From Breznakiella homolactica (GTDB taxonomy: Bacteria; Spirochaetota; Spirochaetia; Treponematales; Breznakiellaceae), in NCBI RefSeq assembly GCF_016616095.2, contig NZ_CP067089.2:1178001-1242000 (forward strand): a stretch of DNA of 64,000 nucleotides. The letters are read 5' to 3'. The first letter of the stretch is position 1; every line of letters begins with the position of its first letter. Positions 34,951 through 43,229 of the stretch are shown in pieces. The position numbers were made by a program, and so were the translations under genes. The notes beneath the pieces were generated by a model that was not told the DNA's origin, ran no database searches, and saw nothing but the letters and a program-made list of their open reading frames with translations.

Positions 34951-35147
34951 CAGTATATCCGCATTATTTTACAGAAGGCAAAGAAGCATGGGTGTTTGAT
35001 GGTAACGCGGGGTGTCCGGGTACCGGGGATATGAGCGACTTTCGAGGCCGCAGGCCGCTGAGGAGCCATATCCCCGGTACCCGGACAGGACCCCGAAACC
35101 AATCCCACCCATGCTTCTTTGCTTTTTTTAATAATGCAGATATACTG
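34951..35147 (+). repeat. Nested palindromic element, copy 4 (forward, intact)
   Basis: 197 bp. The outer arms 34951-34968 and 35130-35147 pair at 17 of 18 positions (CAGTATATCCGCATTATT on the left). GCAAAGAAGCATGGG pairs with its complement at 35107-35121. The shoulder is GGTAACGCGGGG on the left and GGACCCC on the right. The 21-bp copy-specific stem 35013-35033 pairs perfectly with 35067-35087. The core at 35031-35069 begins ATGAGCGACTTTCGAGG. The element ends 7 bp before the xseA start codon and probably contains part of its promoter. Confidence 0.88.
35118..35146 (+). promoter_or_regulatory. Candidate xseA promoter in the right arm of the palindromic element
   Basis: TTTGCT (35118-35123), a 17-bp spacer and TATACT (35141-35146). 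Transcription would begin 0-2 bases from the xseA ATG, giving a leaderless message. No Shine-Dalgarno sequence precedes xseA, which fits. The -35 is weak. Confidence 0.4.
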
Positions 35148-35154
35148 AATTCCC

Positions 35155-36366
35155 ATGGAGCAGCAGAAACTGACCGTTTCGGAACTTACCGAACTGATAC
35201 GCCTGAGCCTGGAGGGAAATTTCTCATCCCTTTCGGTGGAAGGGGAATTATCCAACTGCAGGCCCTCCAGCACCGGACACCTTTACTTCACCCTTAAGGA
35301 TTCGGGGGCGGCTATTTCCGGAGTAATGTTCAAAAACCGCCTGCGGTATCTCGGATTCGAGCCCAAGGATGGTATGCTCCTGCGGGTAAAGGGCAGTCTG
35401 TCGGTGTATGCCCAGCGGGGAACCTACCAGATAGTATGCGAGGAAATGGAACAGGCAGGCACCGGGGAACTCCTGGTGATGCTGGAAAAACGCAAGCAGA
35501 TGCTCGCCGCTGAAGGCCTCTTTGATGAAGACCGGAAACGCCCGATTCCCCGGTATCCCGGTACCGTCGGAGTCGTGAGCTCACCCACGGGCGCCGCGGT
35601 CCGGGATATTCTGAATGTCCTCGGCCGGAGGGCGGCGGGGCTCCGGATTGTGGTTCTCCCCGCCCCGGTCCAGGGGAACGATGCCGCCCCGATTATAACG
35701 CGGCGCATTGAACAGGCCAACGAATGGAAACTGGCTGATGTGCTCATCGTCGGACGCGGCGGCGGTTCTCTGGAAGACCTGCTTCCGTTCTCCGAGGAAT
35801 CGGTGGTCCGGGCCGTGGCGGCTTCGGAAATTCCCGTAATAAGCGCCGTAGGCCACGAAATAGACTGGACCCTCTCGGATTTCGCCGCGGACCTCCGGGC
35901 CCCTACCCCGTCGGCGGCGGCGGAGCTGGTCAGCGAAAGCCGGCGGGAAACCCTGGACCAGGTCCGCGCCCTGGGAGAAACCCTGTATGAAACCCTCGAA
36001 GCCAGGCTTGACCGGGCCCGGCTCCTGCTCAAGCCCTTTTCCGCTGAGGACCTGGAATACCGGTTCCGGTCGATACTGCAGCCCCGGCTCGTCCGGTTCG
36101 ATGACGCCAAGGAGGATCTGCTCCGGGCCCTTTCGGAGCGGATCGGGGAAATCCGGCGGCGCCTGGAGCTGGCCCGGACCAGCCTTGAAGCGGGAAGCCC
36201 CCTGTCCGTCCTGGAGCGCGGTTTTTCCGTGGTTATTAATGAAACAAACGGCAAACTCCTCCGGAGCGGCGGAGACGCGAAACCCGGGGATCGGCTCAAA
36301 ATCCGGCCCCTGGAAGGAATTGTATATGCACAGACCGAGGCCTCCGGGCCGGAGGAGAATTCATGA
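35155..36366 (+). CDS. xseA: Exodeoxyribonuclease VII large subunit
   Basis: 403 residues. The OB-fold N-terminus (LTVSELTELIRLSLEGNFSS, STGHLYFTLKDSGAAISGVM) is followed by the catalytic core (VGVVSSPTGAAVRDILNVLG, DVLIVGRGGGSLEDLLPFSE, PVISAVGHEIDWTLSDFAAD, LRAPTPSAAAELV) and a helical C-terminal region. It degrades single-stranded DNA to acid-soluble oligonucleotides together with XseB. The start at 35155 matches the family N-terminus but has no ribosome-binding site. It overlaps xseB by 4 bases. Confidence 0.96.
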   Translation: MEQQKLTVSELTELIRLSLEGNFSSLSVEGELSNCRPSSTGHLYFTLKDSGAAISGVMFKNRLRYLGFEPKDGMLLRVKGSLSVYAQRGTYQIVCEEMEQAGTGELLVMLEKRKQMLAAEGLFDEDRKRPIPRYPGTVGVVSSPTGAAVRDILNVLGRRAAGLRIVVLPAPVQGNDAAPIITRRIEQANEWKLADVLIVGRGGGSLEDLLPFSEESVVRAVAASEIPVISAVGHEIDWTLSDFAADLRAPTPSAAAELVSESRRETLDQVRALGETLYETLEARLDRARLLLKPFSAEDLEYRFRSILQPRLVRFDDAKEDLLRALSERIGEIRRRLELARTSLEAGSPLSVLERGFSVVINETNGKLLRSGGDAKPGDRLKIRPLEGIVYAQTEASGPEENS

Positions 36367-36596
36367 AAAATTTTGAAGAACGCCTGGAAAAACTTGAAGC
36401 CCTGGGAGAAGCCATACGGCAGCCCGATATTCCCCTGGATGATGCCCTCAAGGCCTTTGAGGAAGGCATCAAGCTCGCCCAGTCCCTGGAAAAGGATCTT
36501 GAAAAAGTTGAAAGCCGCATAGAGCTCCTCATGAACGGCCCCGAGGCGGCTCCCCCGGCGCGGCCTGAACTGGATCTGTTCGACCAGGAGGACTGA
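36363..36596 (+). CDS. xseB: Exodeoxyribonuclease VII small subunit
   Basis: 77 residues with the XseB pattern MKNFEERLEKLEALGEAIRQ, PDIPLDDALKAFEEGIKLAQ, SLEKDLEKVESRIELLM. It binds the coiled-coil region of XseA. It is translationally coupled to xseA (ATGA overlap) and lies 3 bases before the mutL start codon. Confidence 0.95.
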   Translation: MKNFEERLEKLEALGEAIRQPDIPLDDALKAFEEGIKLAQSLEKDLEKVESRIELLMNGPEAAPPARPELDLFDQED

Positions 36597-36599
36597 TTG

Positions 36600-38432
36600 A
36601 TGGATAGCGCCGGGTCCGGAATTCCGCAGAGCCGTATTCAGATACTGCCTCCCGGGGAAGCCCGGAAAATCGCCGCCGGGGAAGTCATTGACCGGCCCGC
36701 GGCTCTGGTCAGGGAATTCATCGATAACGCCATAGACGCGGGGGCCGCGATGGTGGAGCTTGCCGTTGAAGGCGGCGGCATCCGGCGGACCGAGGTAATC
36801 GACGACGGAAACGGCATGGCCCGGGAGGACCTGGAACTGTGCTGGCACACCCACGCAACGAGCAAAATCCGCTCGGTGGAGGATCTCTCCACGTCCGGGA
36901 CCCTGGGATTCCGGGGCGAAGCCCTAGCCGCGGCGGCGGCGGTTTCAAACCTGGAAATCGTGAGTTCCCAGGACGGCCGGGAAGCGTGGCGCCTCGAGGT
37001 GGCACCCGGGGGCGGTACCGCGGAAGTCCATCCCGCCCGGCGTTCACGGGGAACCACTGTCCGGTCACTGGGCCTTTTCGACGCCCTGCCCGCCCGGAAG
37101 CGCTTCCTCAAACGGGAAGGAGCCGAGGCGAATCTCTGCAGGCAGGCCCTGATAGACAAGGCCCTGGCCTTTCCGGAAATCAGTTTCCGCTTTGTGCAGG
37201 ACGGCAGCCTGAAGCTCTTTCTGCCCGCGGCGCCGGACCGGAAATCGCGCTTCGGCGACGCCCTTCTGGGCCGGGCGGAATCGGCCTTCCTGAACGAGAT
37301 TTCCTGCGCCGGGGAAGGTTTTTCGGTGACCGTAGTGGTGGGCGGCCCGGAACTGTTCCGGCGGGACCGGCGCCAGCAGTATGTCATCGCCAACGGCCGG
37401 AGAATCCAGGATTTTTCCCTGCTCCAGGCCCTGGAATACGGGGTCCAGGGATGGTTTCCCAACGGAACCCATCCCATTGGGGCGGTATTCGTCGATATTG
37501 ATCCGGCTCTGGCGGATTTCAACATACACCCGGCGAAACGGGAAGTACGGTTCCGGGATCCCGGGGCCATTCACCACGCCGTAACCAGTACCCTTTCGAA
37601 TTTTATGCACCACCGGGGAGTTGCCCAAAACCGGGAATCTACCGGATCCGCGGACAAGCCCGGAATCTGTTCCGGCGGCGGGTTCCGGTTTTCCGGCGCC
37701 GAAGGCGGTTCTTTTCAGCCGGAAACCAGCCAGGGCAGAAGCGGCAGTCTCGCCATGGAAGCCCTCCTGGAAGACCCTCCCGGTTTCGCGCCGCCCCCAC
37801 GGAGTATTCCCGATACGCCCGGTTTCGCGGTACGGGATCAGGCTCCGCCGGGGTATCCTGCGGAAACCGGGGCAGTCCCGCCGGAGGGGTCAAAAATCCG
37901 GTACGCGGGAAGGCTTTTCGGCCTGTTTATCCTCGCCGAGCGGGGAGATGAACTGTACATCATAGATCAGCACGCCGCCCATGAGCGGATACTGTTTGAC
38001 GGATTCCTTTCAAAACCCGTATCCGTACAGGAACTGCTCGTCCCGATTCCCCTGGAAACCGAAGGCCCCGAGGACGACCGATTTCTTGAAATACGCCGGG
38101 AAGAACTGTACCGCCTGGGTATCCACATCCGGAAGGACGAAGACGGCCAGTGGCTCATAGAAGCCCTGCCCCCGGCCTGGCGGGCGGGAGACCGGGAAAC
38201 CGTAAAGGAAATTCTTGATCTCAAAAACGCTGGAGAAGATCTGGCCCGCCGCTGGGCGGCGACTCTCTCGTGCCGGGAAGCCGTCAAGGACGGAGACTAC
38301 CTCGACCCGCAGGCAGCCCTGGATCTGGCGGAACGGGCCTTTGCCCTTCCCGATCCCCGCTGCCCCCACGGCAGACCCATCTGGATGAGGATCCGCCGGG
38401 AGGATATATTCCGGGCGGTACGCAGGGAGTAA
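36600..38432 (+). CDS. mutL: DNA mismatch repair protein MutL
   Basis: 610 residues from the ATG at 36600 (AGGAGG 8 bases upstream; a TTG one codon earlier is less likely). The GHKL ATPase motifs are FIDNAIDAG, VIDDGNGMAREDL and TSGTLGFRGEALAAAAA. The C-terminal dimer domain has IIDQHAAHERILFD, close to the endonuclease motif DQHA-x2-E-x4-E, but the last Glu is Asp, and CPHGRPIW. It is thus likely a nicking-type MutL, as expected without MutH. A variable linker of about 110 residues separates the two halves. Element copy 5 begins 6 bp after the stop codon. Confidence 0.95.
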   Translation: MDSAGSGIPQSRIQILPPGEARKIAAGEVIDRPAALVREFIDNAIDAGAAMVELAVEGGGIRRTEVIDDGNGMAREDLELCWHTHATSKIRSVEDLSTSGTLGFRGEALAAAAAVSNLEIVSSQDGREAWRLEVAPGGGTAEVHPARRSRGTTVRSLGLFDALPARKRFLKREGAEANLCRQALIDKALAFPEISFRFVQDGSLKLFLPAAPDRKSRFGDALLGRAESAFLNEISCAGEGFSVTVVVGGPELFRRDRRQQYVIANGRRIQDFSLLQALEYGVQGWFPNGTHPIGAVFVDIDPALADFNIHPAKREVRFRDPGAIHHAVTSTLSNFMHHRGVAQNRESTGSADKPGICSGGGFRFSGAEGGSFQPETSQGRSGSLAMEALLEDPPGFAPPPRSIPDTPGFAVRDQAPPGYPAETGAVPPEGSKIRYAGRLFGLFILAERGDELYIIDQHAAHERILFDGFLSKPVSVQELLVPIPLETEGPEDDRFLEIRREELYRLGIHIRKDEDGQWLIEALPPAWRAGDRETVKEILDLKNAGEDLARRWAATLSCREAVKDGDYLDPQAALDLAERAFALPDPRCPHGRPIWMRIRREDIFRAVRRE

Positions 38433-38438
38433 CAGGGG

Positions 38439-38598
38439 CCCCGCATTATTTGAATCGTCAAAGAAGCATGGGGAAACTGGTTAAGGGGGCCTGTCACATG
38501 AAAAAAATCCCGCGGCGCGGTATTTCTTTTCATGCGACACCCCGCGTTGCCATTTTAACACCATGCTTCTTTGCTGTTTCTGTATATCTAATGCGGGG
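38439..38598 (-). repeat. Nested palindromic element, copy 5 (reverse, core lost)
   Basis: Outer arms CCCCGCATTA (38439-38448) and TAATGCGGGG (38589-38598). TCAAAGAAGCATGG pairs with CCATGCTTCTTTG (38571-38583). The shoulders are GGGGGCCTGTC and GACACCCCGCGTTGCC. The stem around TGTCACATGAAAAAAATCCC pairs with TTTCTTTTCATGCGACA, but its tip is CGCGGCGCGG and the usual 39-bp core is absent. It begins 6 bp after the mutL stop. Confidence 0.75.
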
Positions 38599-38639
38599 TC
38601 CGTGTTTGAAAAAGGTGTTGGGTATTGTTATACCGGGAA

Positions 38640-38815
38640 CCAGAAGTTAGGCAGCGCGGAAGCGATTACGTCACTTGTGGCACAAACATTCTGAGTGAGG
38701 AGCCGTGTCCTTCGGACACGCGCAGCCCCCGTTAACTGGGCATAAGGGTAACGCCAGGATCCGCGGCCCTAGTAAAACCGGGTGCTTTCCGGATTTAAAG
38801 CCCCTGCGCTCCCCC
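38640..38815 (+). repeat. Rearranged remnant of a nested palindromic element
   Basis: Pieces seen are GAGTGAGGAGCC, a short hairpin CGTGTCC-TTC-GGACACG (38704-38720), GGTAACGCCAGG and GGTGCTTTCCGG. All occur in the family, but the order is disturbed. With copy 5 this would be the fourth reverse/forward cluster. No gene lies in 38433-38858. Confidence 0.45.
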
Positions 38816-38822
38816 TTTATAA

Positions 38823-38850
38823 TTGACGTTTTCGGAAAATACGGTAGAAT
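38823..38850 (+). promoter_or_regulatory. Promoter of the 882-aa membrane protein gene
   Basis: TTGACG (38823-38828), 16-bp spacer, TAGAAT (38845-38850). The likely start of transcription falls at about 38857, two bases before the ATG at 38859, so the message may be leaderless. Confidence 0.55.
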
Positions 38851-38858
38851 ACTGTGAT

Positions 38859-41507
38859 ATGGCAGCAGACGGTCGAAGAAAACGTAACCCCCTGATAATA
38901 GTACTGTGTGTTCTTCTTGTTATCGTAATCGGTGTTCCTTTGGTTTGTATCGGGATATCGTTTATTGGAAGAATAAGCGCCGAATCGGTCATTCCCGATT
39001 CTTTTTCCGCCTATTTACACATACCAAATCCGGTAAAGCTGGCGGACAATGTCCTTGCCCATCAGCCGCTTCCCGAGATACTGGCGGAGCCGGCCATGGC
39101 CTCCCTGCTCCCGGTCATAAACCAACTGGAAGAAAGCGGAATTTTGCAGAACAGCCTCTTCCGGTTTGCCGCCCGGGGATCCCTGGACGGCGCTTTGCTT
39201 CCGGAGGAGCGGATCCTTGCGGTCTGGGATGCGGGAATTGTATCGCCCTTTCTCCGGTTTCTGCCGTCAATAGTGGGAAGAATGACCGTTCCCAACCTTT
39301 ACTATGTACAGGCGGGCAAACTTTCCCGGTTTGAGTACCGCATGGATGACGGTACGGTGTATTTTATCGGCCCCTACCGCAATCTCCTGGTAATCGCGAA
39401 CAACCAGAAATTGTTTGAATCGGTACTGGACGGGACCTCCCGGGACGGCGACATCCGGGGTGCAGAGGGAAAAAACTTTACATCGGGGAATTTCGACATT
39501 GCCCTTCTGGTATCCTCCGCCTCGATCCTGGGCAACCTCGCAGACTCCGATCCCGCGGTCGGCCAGATTCTCAGCCAGATACAGCTCCCGGGTCTGGTGG
39601 AAGCGGCGATATCGTTTTTCCCGGATAAACTCGACATAGCCCTCACTCTGCCCCTCTCGTCACAGAACCCGGCGATTTCCGGGCTGATTGACCGGAATTC
39701 AACAACCTCCGCGCTGGTGCAGCTGCTTCCCGATACGACCCAGTACAGTACGATTCTGTCGGCCGGGTCCCTGGAGGACCTGGTTGCCGCAATATCCTCG
39801 GTTTCGGGGCCCGATTTTGACAGAATGCTCAAGACCGCGGATAATTCCTCCAGGATGCTCCTCAAGGTGGGCATCGAAGAGCTGCTTTTCTCCTGGACCG
39901 GAAATGAGTTGGGGGTATTCGGCCTGGAAGGACGGCCCGATCCTGTTTTCGCGGTTAAAATCGGGGATGAAAACAAGCGGAAGGAAATTTTCGACAGGGT
40001 ATTTTCTTCATTCTTAATCAACGAAAATATTTCCGTCATTCTCGACGGAACCAGAATTCCCCAGATACGGCTTCCGGGTTTTCTGGACTCGCTGCTGCGG
40101 ATGATGGGAGCAACGATTCCCTCTCCCTACTATACGGTTCAGAACGGATACCTCTTTGTCTCCGAGTCCCCGGAAAACCTGCTGTCCGCCGTGAGCAGTA
40201 TGCGGAAAAACGCGGTGCTCCCCAAAACAGCGGCGTGGAAAACCCTTTCGCAGTCGGGGTCGGACCAGAATTCCTTCAGCCTTTTTTATTCCCTGGACCG
40301 GTCCCTGCCCTTTTTCCTTAAAGGAAATACCGCGGCGGACGCGGTTCTGAAGCTCTACCGCCAGGGCCTCGCCCGGATGTCCGTCAGAAACCGGACCGCC
40401 ATGGTCACGCTTTCGGTAATCCCCGGGCCGGGCAAAGGGATCCTGGCCATGCCCGGATATCCCCTTGACCTGGGCGGAAACGCCGGGAAAGAGGTGCACG
40501 GGATTTTCTCCGAGAAAAAAGGCGAAAGCCGGCTCCTGCTGACCCGGGGTACGGCCGCGTTGGCGGTGGACCCCGCAAACAATACCATACTTGAATTCAA
40601 TGACACCCATCCCGTGTGGAATATTCCCGCGGAGGGAATCCGCACCGGAACGATGGCGGATCCCGCGGCCTGGGTAGTTAATAGCCAGGGCATTGTGACC
40701 CTGGTAAACGGGAATATGCAGCCCATGGAGGGATTCCCCCTGATAACCGGCTGCAGGCCATCCGCCCCGCCGGCGGCCTTCGGCGGGAAACTGTTCCTTC
40801 CCGACGGGGATGGCTCCCTGTATACGGTGGACGCCAGGGGAACCATTTCGGAACTGCCCCTGCCCTTCCGGGAGGCCCTCAGGGCGCCGCCGGGATTCCT
40901 GCGCCTGGGCGGAGCGGTCTACATGGCTTCGTATCCTAAAAGCTTCCTCGGCGAGATATGGCTTTCTTCGGAGACCGGAGAAGTTTATCCGGGATGGCCG
41001 GTTTTCGTATCGGGAATAGCCTTCGGCGCGCCCCTGGTATTTACCGCTGGAACGGAACCGAATGTCGCTTTTATAACCCAGGCGGGGGCTCTGTCGGTAT
41101 ATGATAAAAACGGCGGTCTCCTTCCGGGTTTCCCCGCGGACATCCCCGGGGTATTTTACGTACAGCCTGTTTTTGACGGGCAGTTCCTGTGGACAGTTTC
41201 CGGCGACGGTATTCTGTACAGGATTTCCCTGGATGGAACCATTCTGTTCCAGCAGATCCCCGGGTTCAGTGTCGGCGAAGGCGGCAGCATAATCGCGGCG
41301 GATACCGACGGAGACAAAGTACCGGAAATATTTGTTACCGGGGACGGAAACCTGCTGTACGGCTTCTCCCGGAATTTCATATCCCTGGAAGGGTTCCCCC
41401 TGCCGGTCTGGGGCAGACCGTTCTTCGGCGATCTGAACGGTGACAGAAAAATTGAATGTTCCGGTGTGGGGCTCGATAATAAGCTGTACCGCTGGCAGTT
41501 CAAATGA
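38859..41507 (+). CDS. Large single-pass membrane protein with C-terminal beta-propeller-like repeats, function unknown
   Basis: 882 residues from the ATG at 38859 (MAADGRRKRN). A membrane helix follows (PLIIVLCVLLVIVIGVPLVC), and the rest is probably periplasmic. Residues 30-500 have alternating segments such as LLFSWTGNELGVFGLEGRPD, loosely like DUF3352 proteins. Residues 570-880 contain repeats with NGNMQPMEGFPLITG, TGEVYPGWPVFVSG, NGGLLPGFPADIPG and FISLEGFPLPVWG, suggesting a PQQ- or FG-GAP-like propeller; DTDGDKVPEIFV looks like a calcium loop. An envelope role is inferred. No ribosome-binding site precedes the start. Confidence 0.75.
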   Translation: MAADGRRKRNPLIIVLCVLLVIVIGVPLVCIGISFIGRISAESVIPDSFSAYLHIPNPVKLADNVLAHQPLPEILAEPAMASLLPVINQLEESGILQNSLFRFAARGSLDGALLPEERILAVWDAGIVSPFLRFLPSIVGRMTVPNLYYVQAGKLSRFEYRMDDGTVYFIGPYRNLLVIANNQKLFESVLDGTSRDGDIRGAEGKNFTSGNFDIALLVSSASILGNLADSDPAVGQILSQIQLPGLVEAAISFFPDKLDIALTLPLSSQNPAISGLIDRNSTTSALVQLLPDTTQYSTILSAGSLEDLVAAISSVSGPDFDRMLKTADNSSRMLLKVGIEELLFSWTGNELGVFGLEGRPDPVFAVKIGDENKRKEIFDRVFSSFLINENISVILDGTRIPQIRLPGFLDSLLRMMGATIPSPYYTVQNGYLFVSESPENLLSAVSSMRKNAVLPKTAAWKTLSQSGSDQNSFSLFYSLDRSLPFFLKGNTAADAVLKLYRQGLARMSVRNRTAMVTLSVIPGPGKGILAMPGYPLDLGGNAGKEVHGIFSEKKGESRLLLTRGTAALAVDPANNTILEFNDTHPVWNIPAEGIRTGTMADPAAWVVNSQGIVTLVNGNMQPMEGFPLITGCRPSAPPAAFGGKLFLPDGDGSLYTVDARGTISELPLPFREALRAPPGFLRLGGAVYMASYPKSFLGEIWLSSETGEVYPGWPVFVSGIAFGAPLVFTAGTEPNVAFITQAGALSVYDKNGGLLPGFPADIPGVFYVQPVFDGQFLWTVSGDGILYRISLDGTILFQQIPGFSVGEGGSIIAADTDGDKVPEIFVTGDGNLLYGFSRNFISLEGFPLPVWGRPFFGDLNGDRKIECSGVGLDNKLYRWQFK

Positions 41508-41552
41508 TTCTTTGCGCCGCGGAGGCTCGTTCGAGAGGGAATGTATTATACA

Positions 41553-41590
41553 GTCCGGTTTAAACGCGGCCTGCCGCGTTTAAACCGGAC
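41553..41590 (+). promoter_or_regulatory. Perfect 17-bp hairpin in the leader of the lipoprotein gene
   Basis: GTCCGGTTTAAACGCGG (41553-41569), loop CCTG, then the exact complement at 41574-41590. No T-run follows, so it is not a normal terminator for the upstream gene. It ends 8 bp before the AAAGGGG ribosome-binding site. It may be an operator or an RNA structure at the 5' end of the message; TATTAT at 41544-41549 could be a -10. Confidence 0.55.
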
Positions 41591-41610
41591 CAGCGAATAA
41601 AGGGGTGTCT

Positions 41611-42747
41611 ATGAAAACCACGGCCTGGAAAACTTTCTGCCGCATTCTAAGATCCCGGCAGCTTGCGGTGTGCCTCCTGGCGGGCTTTTTCGTTTCCTGC
41701 CAGAGCATACAGAAGGATATGCTGGTCTCGACTATTGAAGAAACCGGCTCTTCGGATATCACCGAGCTGGAACGGATGATCATTCCCATGGACACGGGGT
41801 TTACCCGGCAGGAACTTCAGCAGGCCCGGCAGCAGATACAGGGGATTGAAAAAAAAGCCATCCGGGACGCCGTATTTGAGGCGCAGCTTGCCGCGTGGTC
41901 CGGGAGACTGTACGTCCTGGAAGGGAAAAGAAGCGACGCGGAAAAACAGCTTAAACAGTCCCGGGACCTGTACCCGGGGAATATCCAGGCTCTGGTCCTG
42001 ACGGTCCGCCTGGAGACAGACCCCGAGAAACGGCTTGCCCTAGCTGATCAGGCGCTGGCCCTGGAAAGCCGCTCCGGGGAACTCCAGATAGAACGGGCAC
42101 GGGTTCTCCTTGAACTGAACCGCTACCGTGAGGCGGTCGCTTCCTTTGATACGGCCTTCGCGGCGCTCAATTCCGATATTTACGAGCAGACCTACCGGAA
42201 CGAACGGAACCGGGCGTGGGAGCTGCGGGATGTGGCTCCCGGGACCGGTACCCTGACCGCGGATATTCTCCGGAAAGAAACTCTTACCTGGCGGGATGTG
42301 ATTGACCTGACGAAAAACGAAACCGACCTTCTGGGGTTCTTTACCGCGGGCCGGGACTGGCCCAGCGACCAGCTTTTCAGCCGCCTGGCGGAACGTTCAT
42401 TTATACCGGTTCTCCAGGACGCGGAGCAGACGGAATGGCCGTCCCGGAGGTCTCCTTCTTCGGATGAGACGGTGCTCCGTTCGGGAGCCGCCTGGTTCCT
42501 CTGGCACCTTACCGCCGAAAACCAGGCGGATAAACAGCTGCTTACCAAATATTCGTCCCGGTACAGGAGCATCAGGGATGTCCGGAGTCCGATTCCGGAT
42601 ATTCCCGTGGATTCGCCCTATTTCGATTCCGTTCTGGGCTGTATTGAATGGGAAATCATGGCCCTTCCCGACGGCCGGAATTTTATGCCCCGGGAAACGG
42701 TAAAGCCTTCTTCATTTCTGCAGATGCTGAATAAGGTCCGCAGGTAA
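41611..42747 (+). CDS. Lipoprotein with TPR-like helical repeats
   Basis: 378 residues from the ATG at 41611 (AAAGGGG 6 bases upstream; the GTG at 41605 is part of that site). The signal peptide SRQLAVCLLAGFFVSC ends in a lipobox Cys. The body is helical with TPR-like helix pairs (EAQLAAWSGRLYVLEGKRSD, AEKQLKQSRDLYPGNIQALV, LALADQALALESRSGELQIE, LNRYREAVASFDTAFAALNS). The C-terminal part is not recognised. It is probably a periplasm-facing lipoprotein that binds partners. Confidence 0.83.
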   Translation: MKTTAWKTFCRILRSRQLAVCLLAGFFVSCQSIQKDMLVSTIEETGSSDITELERMIIPMDTGFTRQELQQARQQIQGIEKKAIRDAVFEAQLAAWSGRLYVLEGKRSDAEKQLKQSRDLYPGNIQALVLTVRLETDPEKRLALADQALALESRSGELQIERARVLLELNRYREAVASFDTAFAALNSDIYEQTYRNERNRAWELRDVAPGTGTLTADILRKETLTWRDVIDLTKNETDLLGFFTAGRDWPSDQLFSRLAERSFIPVLQDAEQTEWPSRRSPSSDETVLRSGAAWFLWHLTAENQADKQLLTKYSSRYRSIRDVRSPIPDIPVDSPYFDSVLGCIEWEIMALPDGRNFMPRETVKPSSFLQMLNKVRR

Positions 42748-42755
42748 TTACAAAA

Positions 42756-42907
42756 CCGAGCCGGAAAGCACCATAGTACCGGTTCTGCGGGGCCTGTCAT
42801 AGAGAAAACGAAATGGCTCCTCGTCGGCCTGCGGCCTCGAAAGTCGCTCATTTCCTTTTCTCTATGACACCCGGCGCTACCGAATATGCACGTGCTTTCC
42901 GGCTCGG
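42756..42907 (-). repeat. Nested palindromic element, copy 6 (reverse, intact)
   Basis: 152 bp. Perfect outer arms CCGAGCCGGAAAGCAC (42756-42771) and 42892-42907. The shoulders are CTGCGGGGCC and CCCGGCGCTACC. The 21-bp copy-specific stem 42795-42815 pairs with 42849-42869 (20 of 21). The core is in reverse orientation (ATGGCTCCTCGTCGGCC, then CTCGAAAGTCGCTCAT). TTTT follows the right arm, so it may also end the lipoprotein message. Confidence 0.87.
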
Positions 42908-43067
42908 TTTTGCCCTTTGGGGGTGATGGCGGCGCCAGTCTGTTTCTTTGCGGCACCCGGACGGGAACGGAGGCAGTACGGAAGCCCCGCGAAGCGGGAC
43001 AGAACCCAGGGAGTGGTCGAAAGGACATACCCAGCCCCCGCGAAAGGCAGTATAGAGCCGGTTAAGG

Positions 43068-43209
43068 CGGAAAGCATCCGGGCCGTAATGGTAACGCCGG
43101 GTGTCACATAAAGTTAGGAATGAGCGACTTTCGAGGCGAAGCCGCTGAGGAGCCATCCCTAACTTTATGTGACAGGACCCGCAGAACCGGTATACACGGA
43201 TGCTTTCCG
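43068..43209 (+). repeat. Nested palindromic element, copy 7 (forward, intact)
   Basis: 142 bp. Outer arms CGGAAAGCATCCG (43068-43080) and CGGATGCTTTCCG (43197-43209). The shoulders are GGTAACGCCGGG and GGACCCGCAGAACCGG. The 21-bp copy-specific stem 43102-43122 pairs with 43154-43174 (20 of 21). The core is two bases shorter than usual at its tip (GAGGCGAAGCC instead of GAGGCCGAAGGCC), and the shortening is symmetric. It lies just past the glpK stop. Between copies 6 and 7 (42908-43067) nothing else was seen. Confidence 0.87.
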
Positions 43210-43229
43210 GATTGTACGTCTCTGTGCTC

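Noticed and set aside
35424..36854. Long open frame of 476 codons opposite xseA-xseB-mutL
   Set aside because: Shadow of GC-rich coding DNA; its sequence is Arg/Ser/Pro-rich and matches no family, while the plus strand encodes clear repair proteins.
41553..41590. Hairpin after the 882-aa gene as its intrinsic terminator
   Set aside because: No T-run on either side; it stands in the leader of the next gene.
11196..43209. Palindromic elements as integron attC sites or a CRISPR array
   Set aside because: No attC-type RYYYAAC/GTTRRRY ends, no integrase and no gene cassettes; not evenly spaced direct repeats, so not CRISPR.
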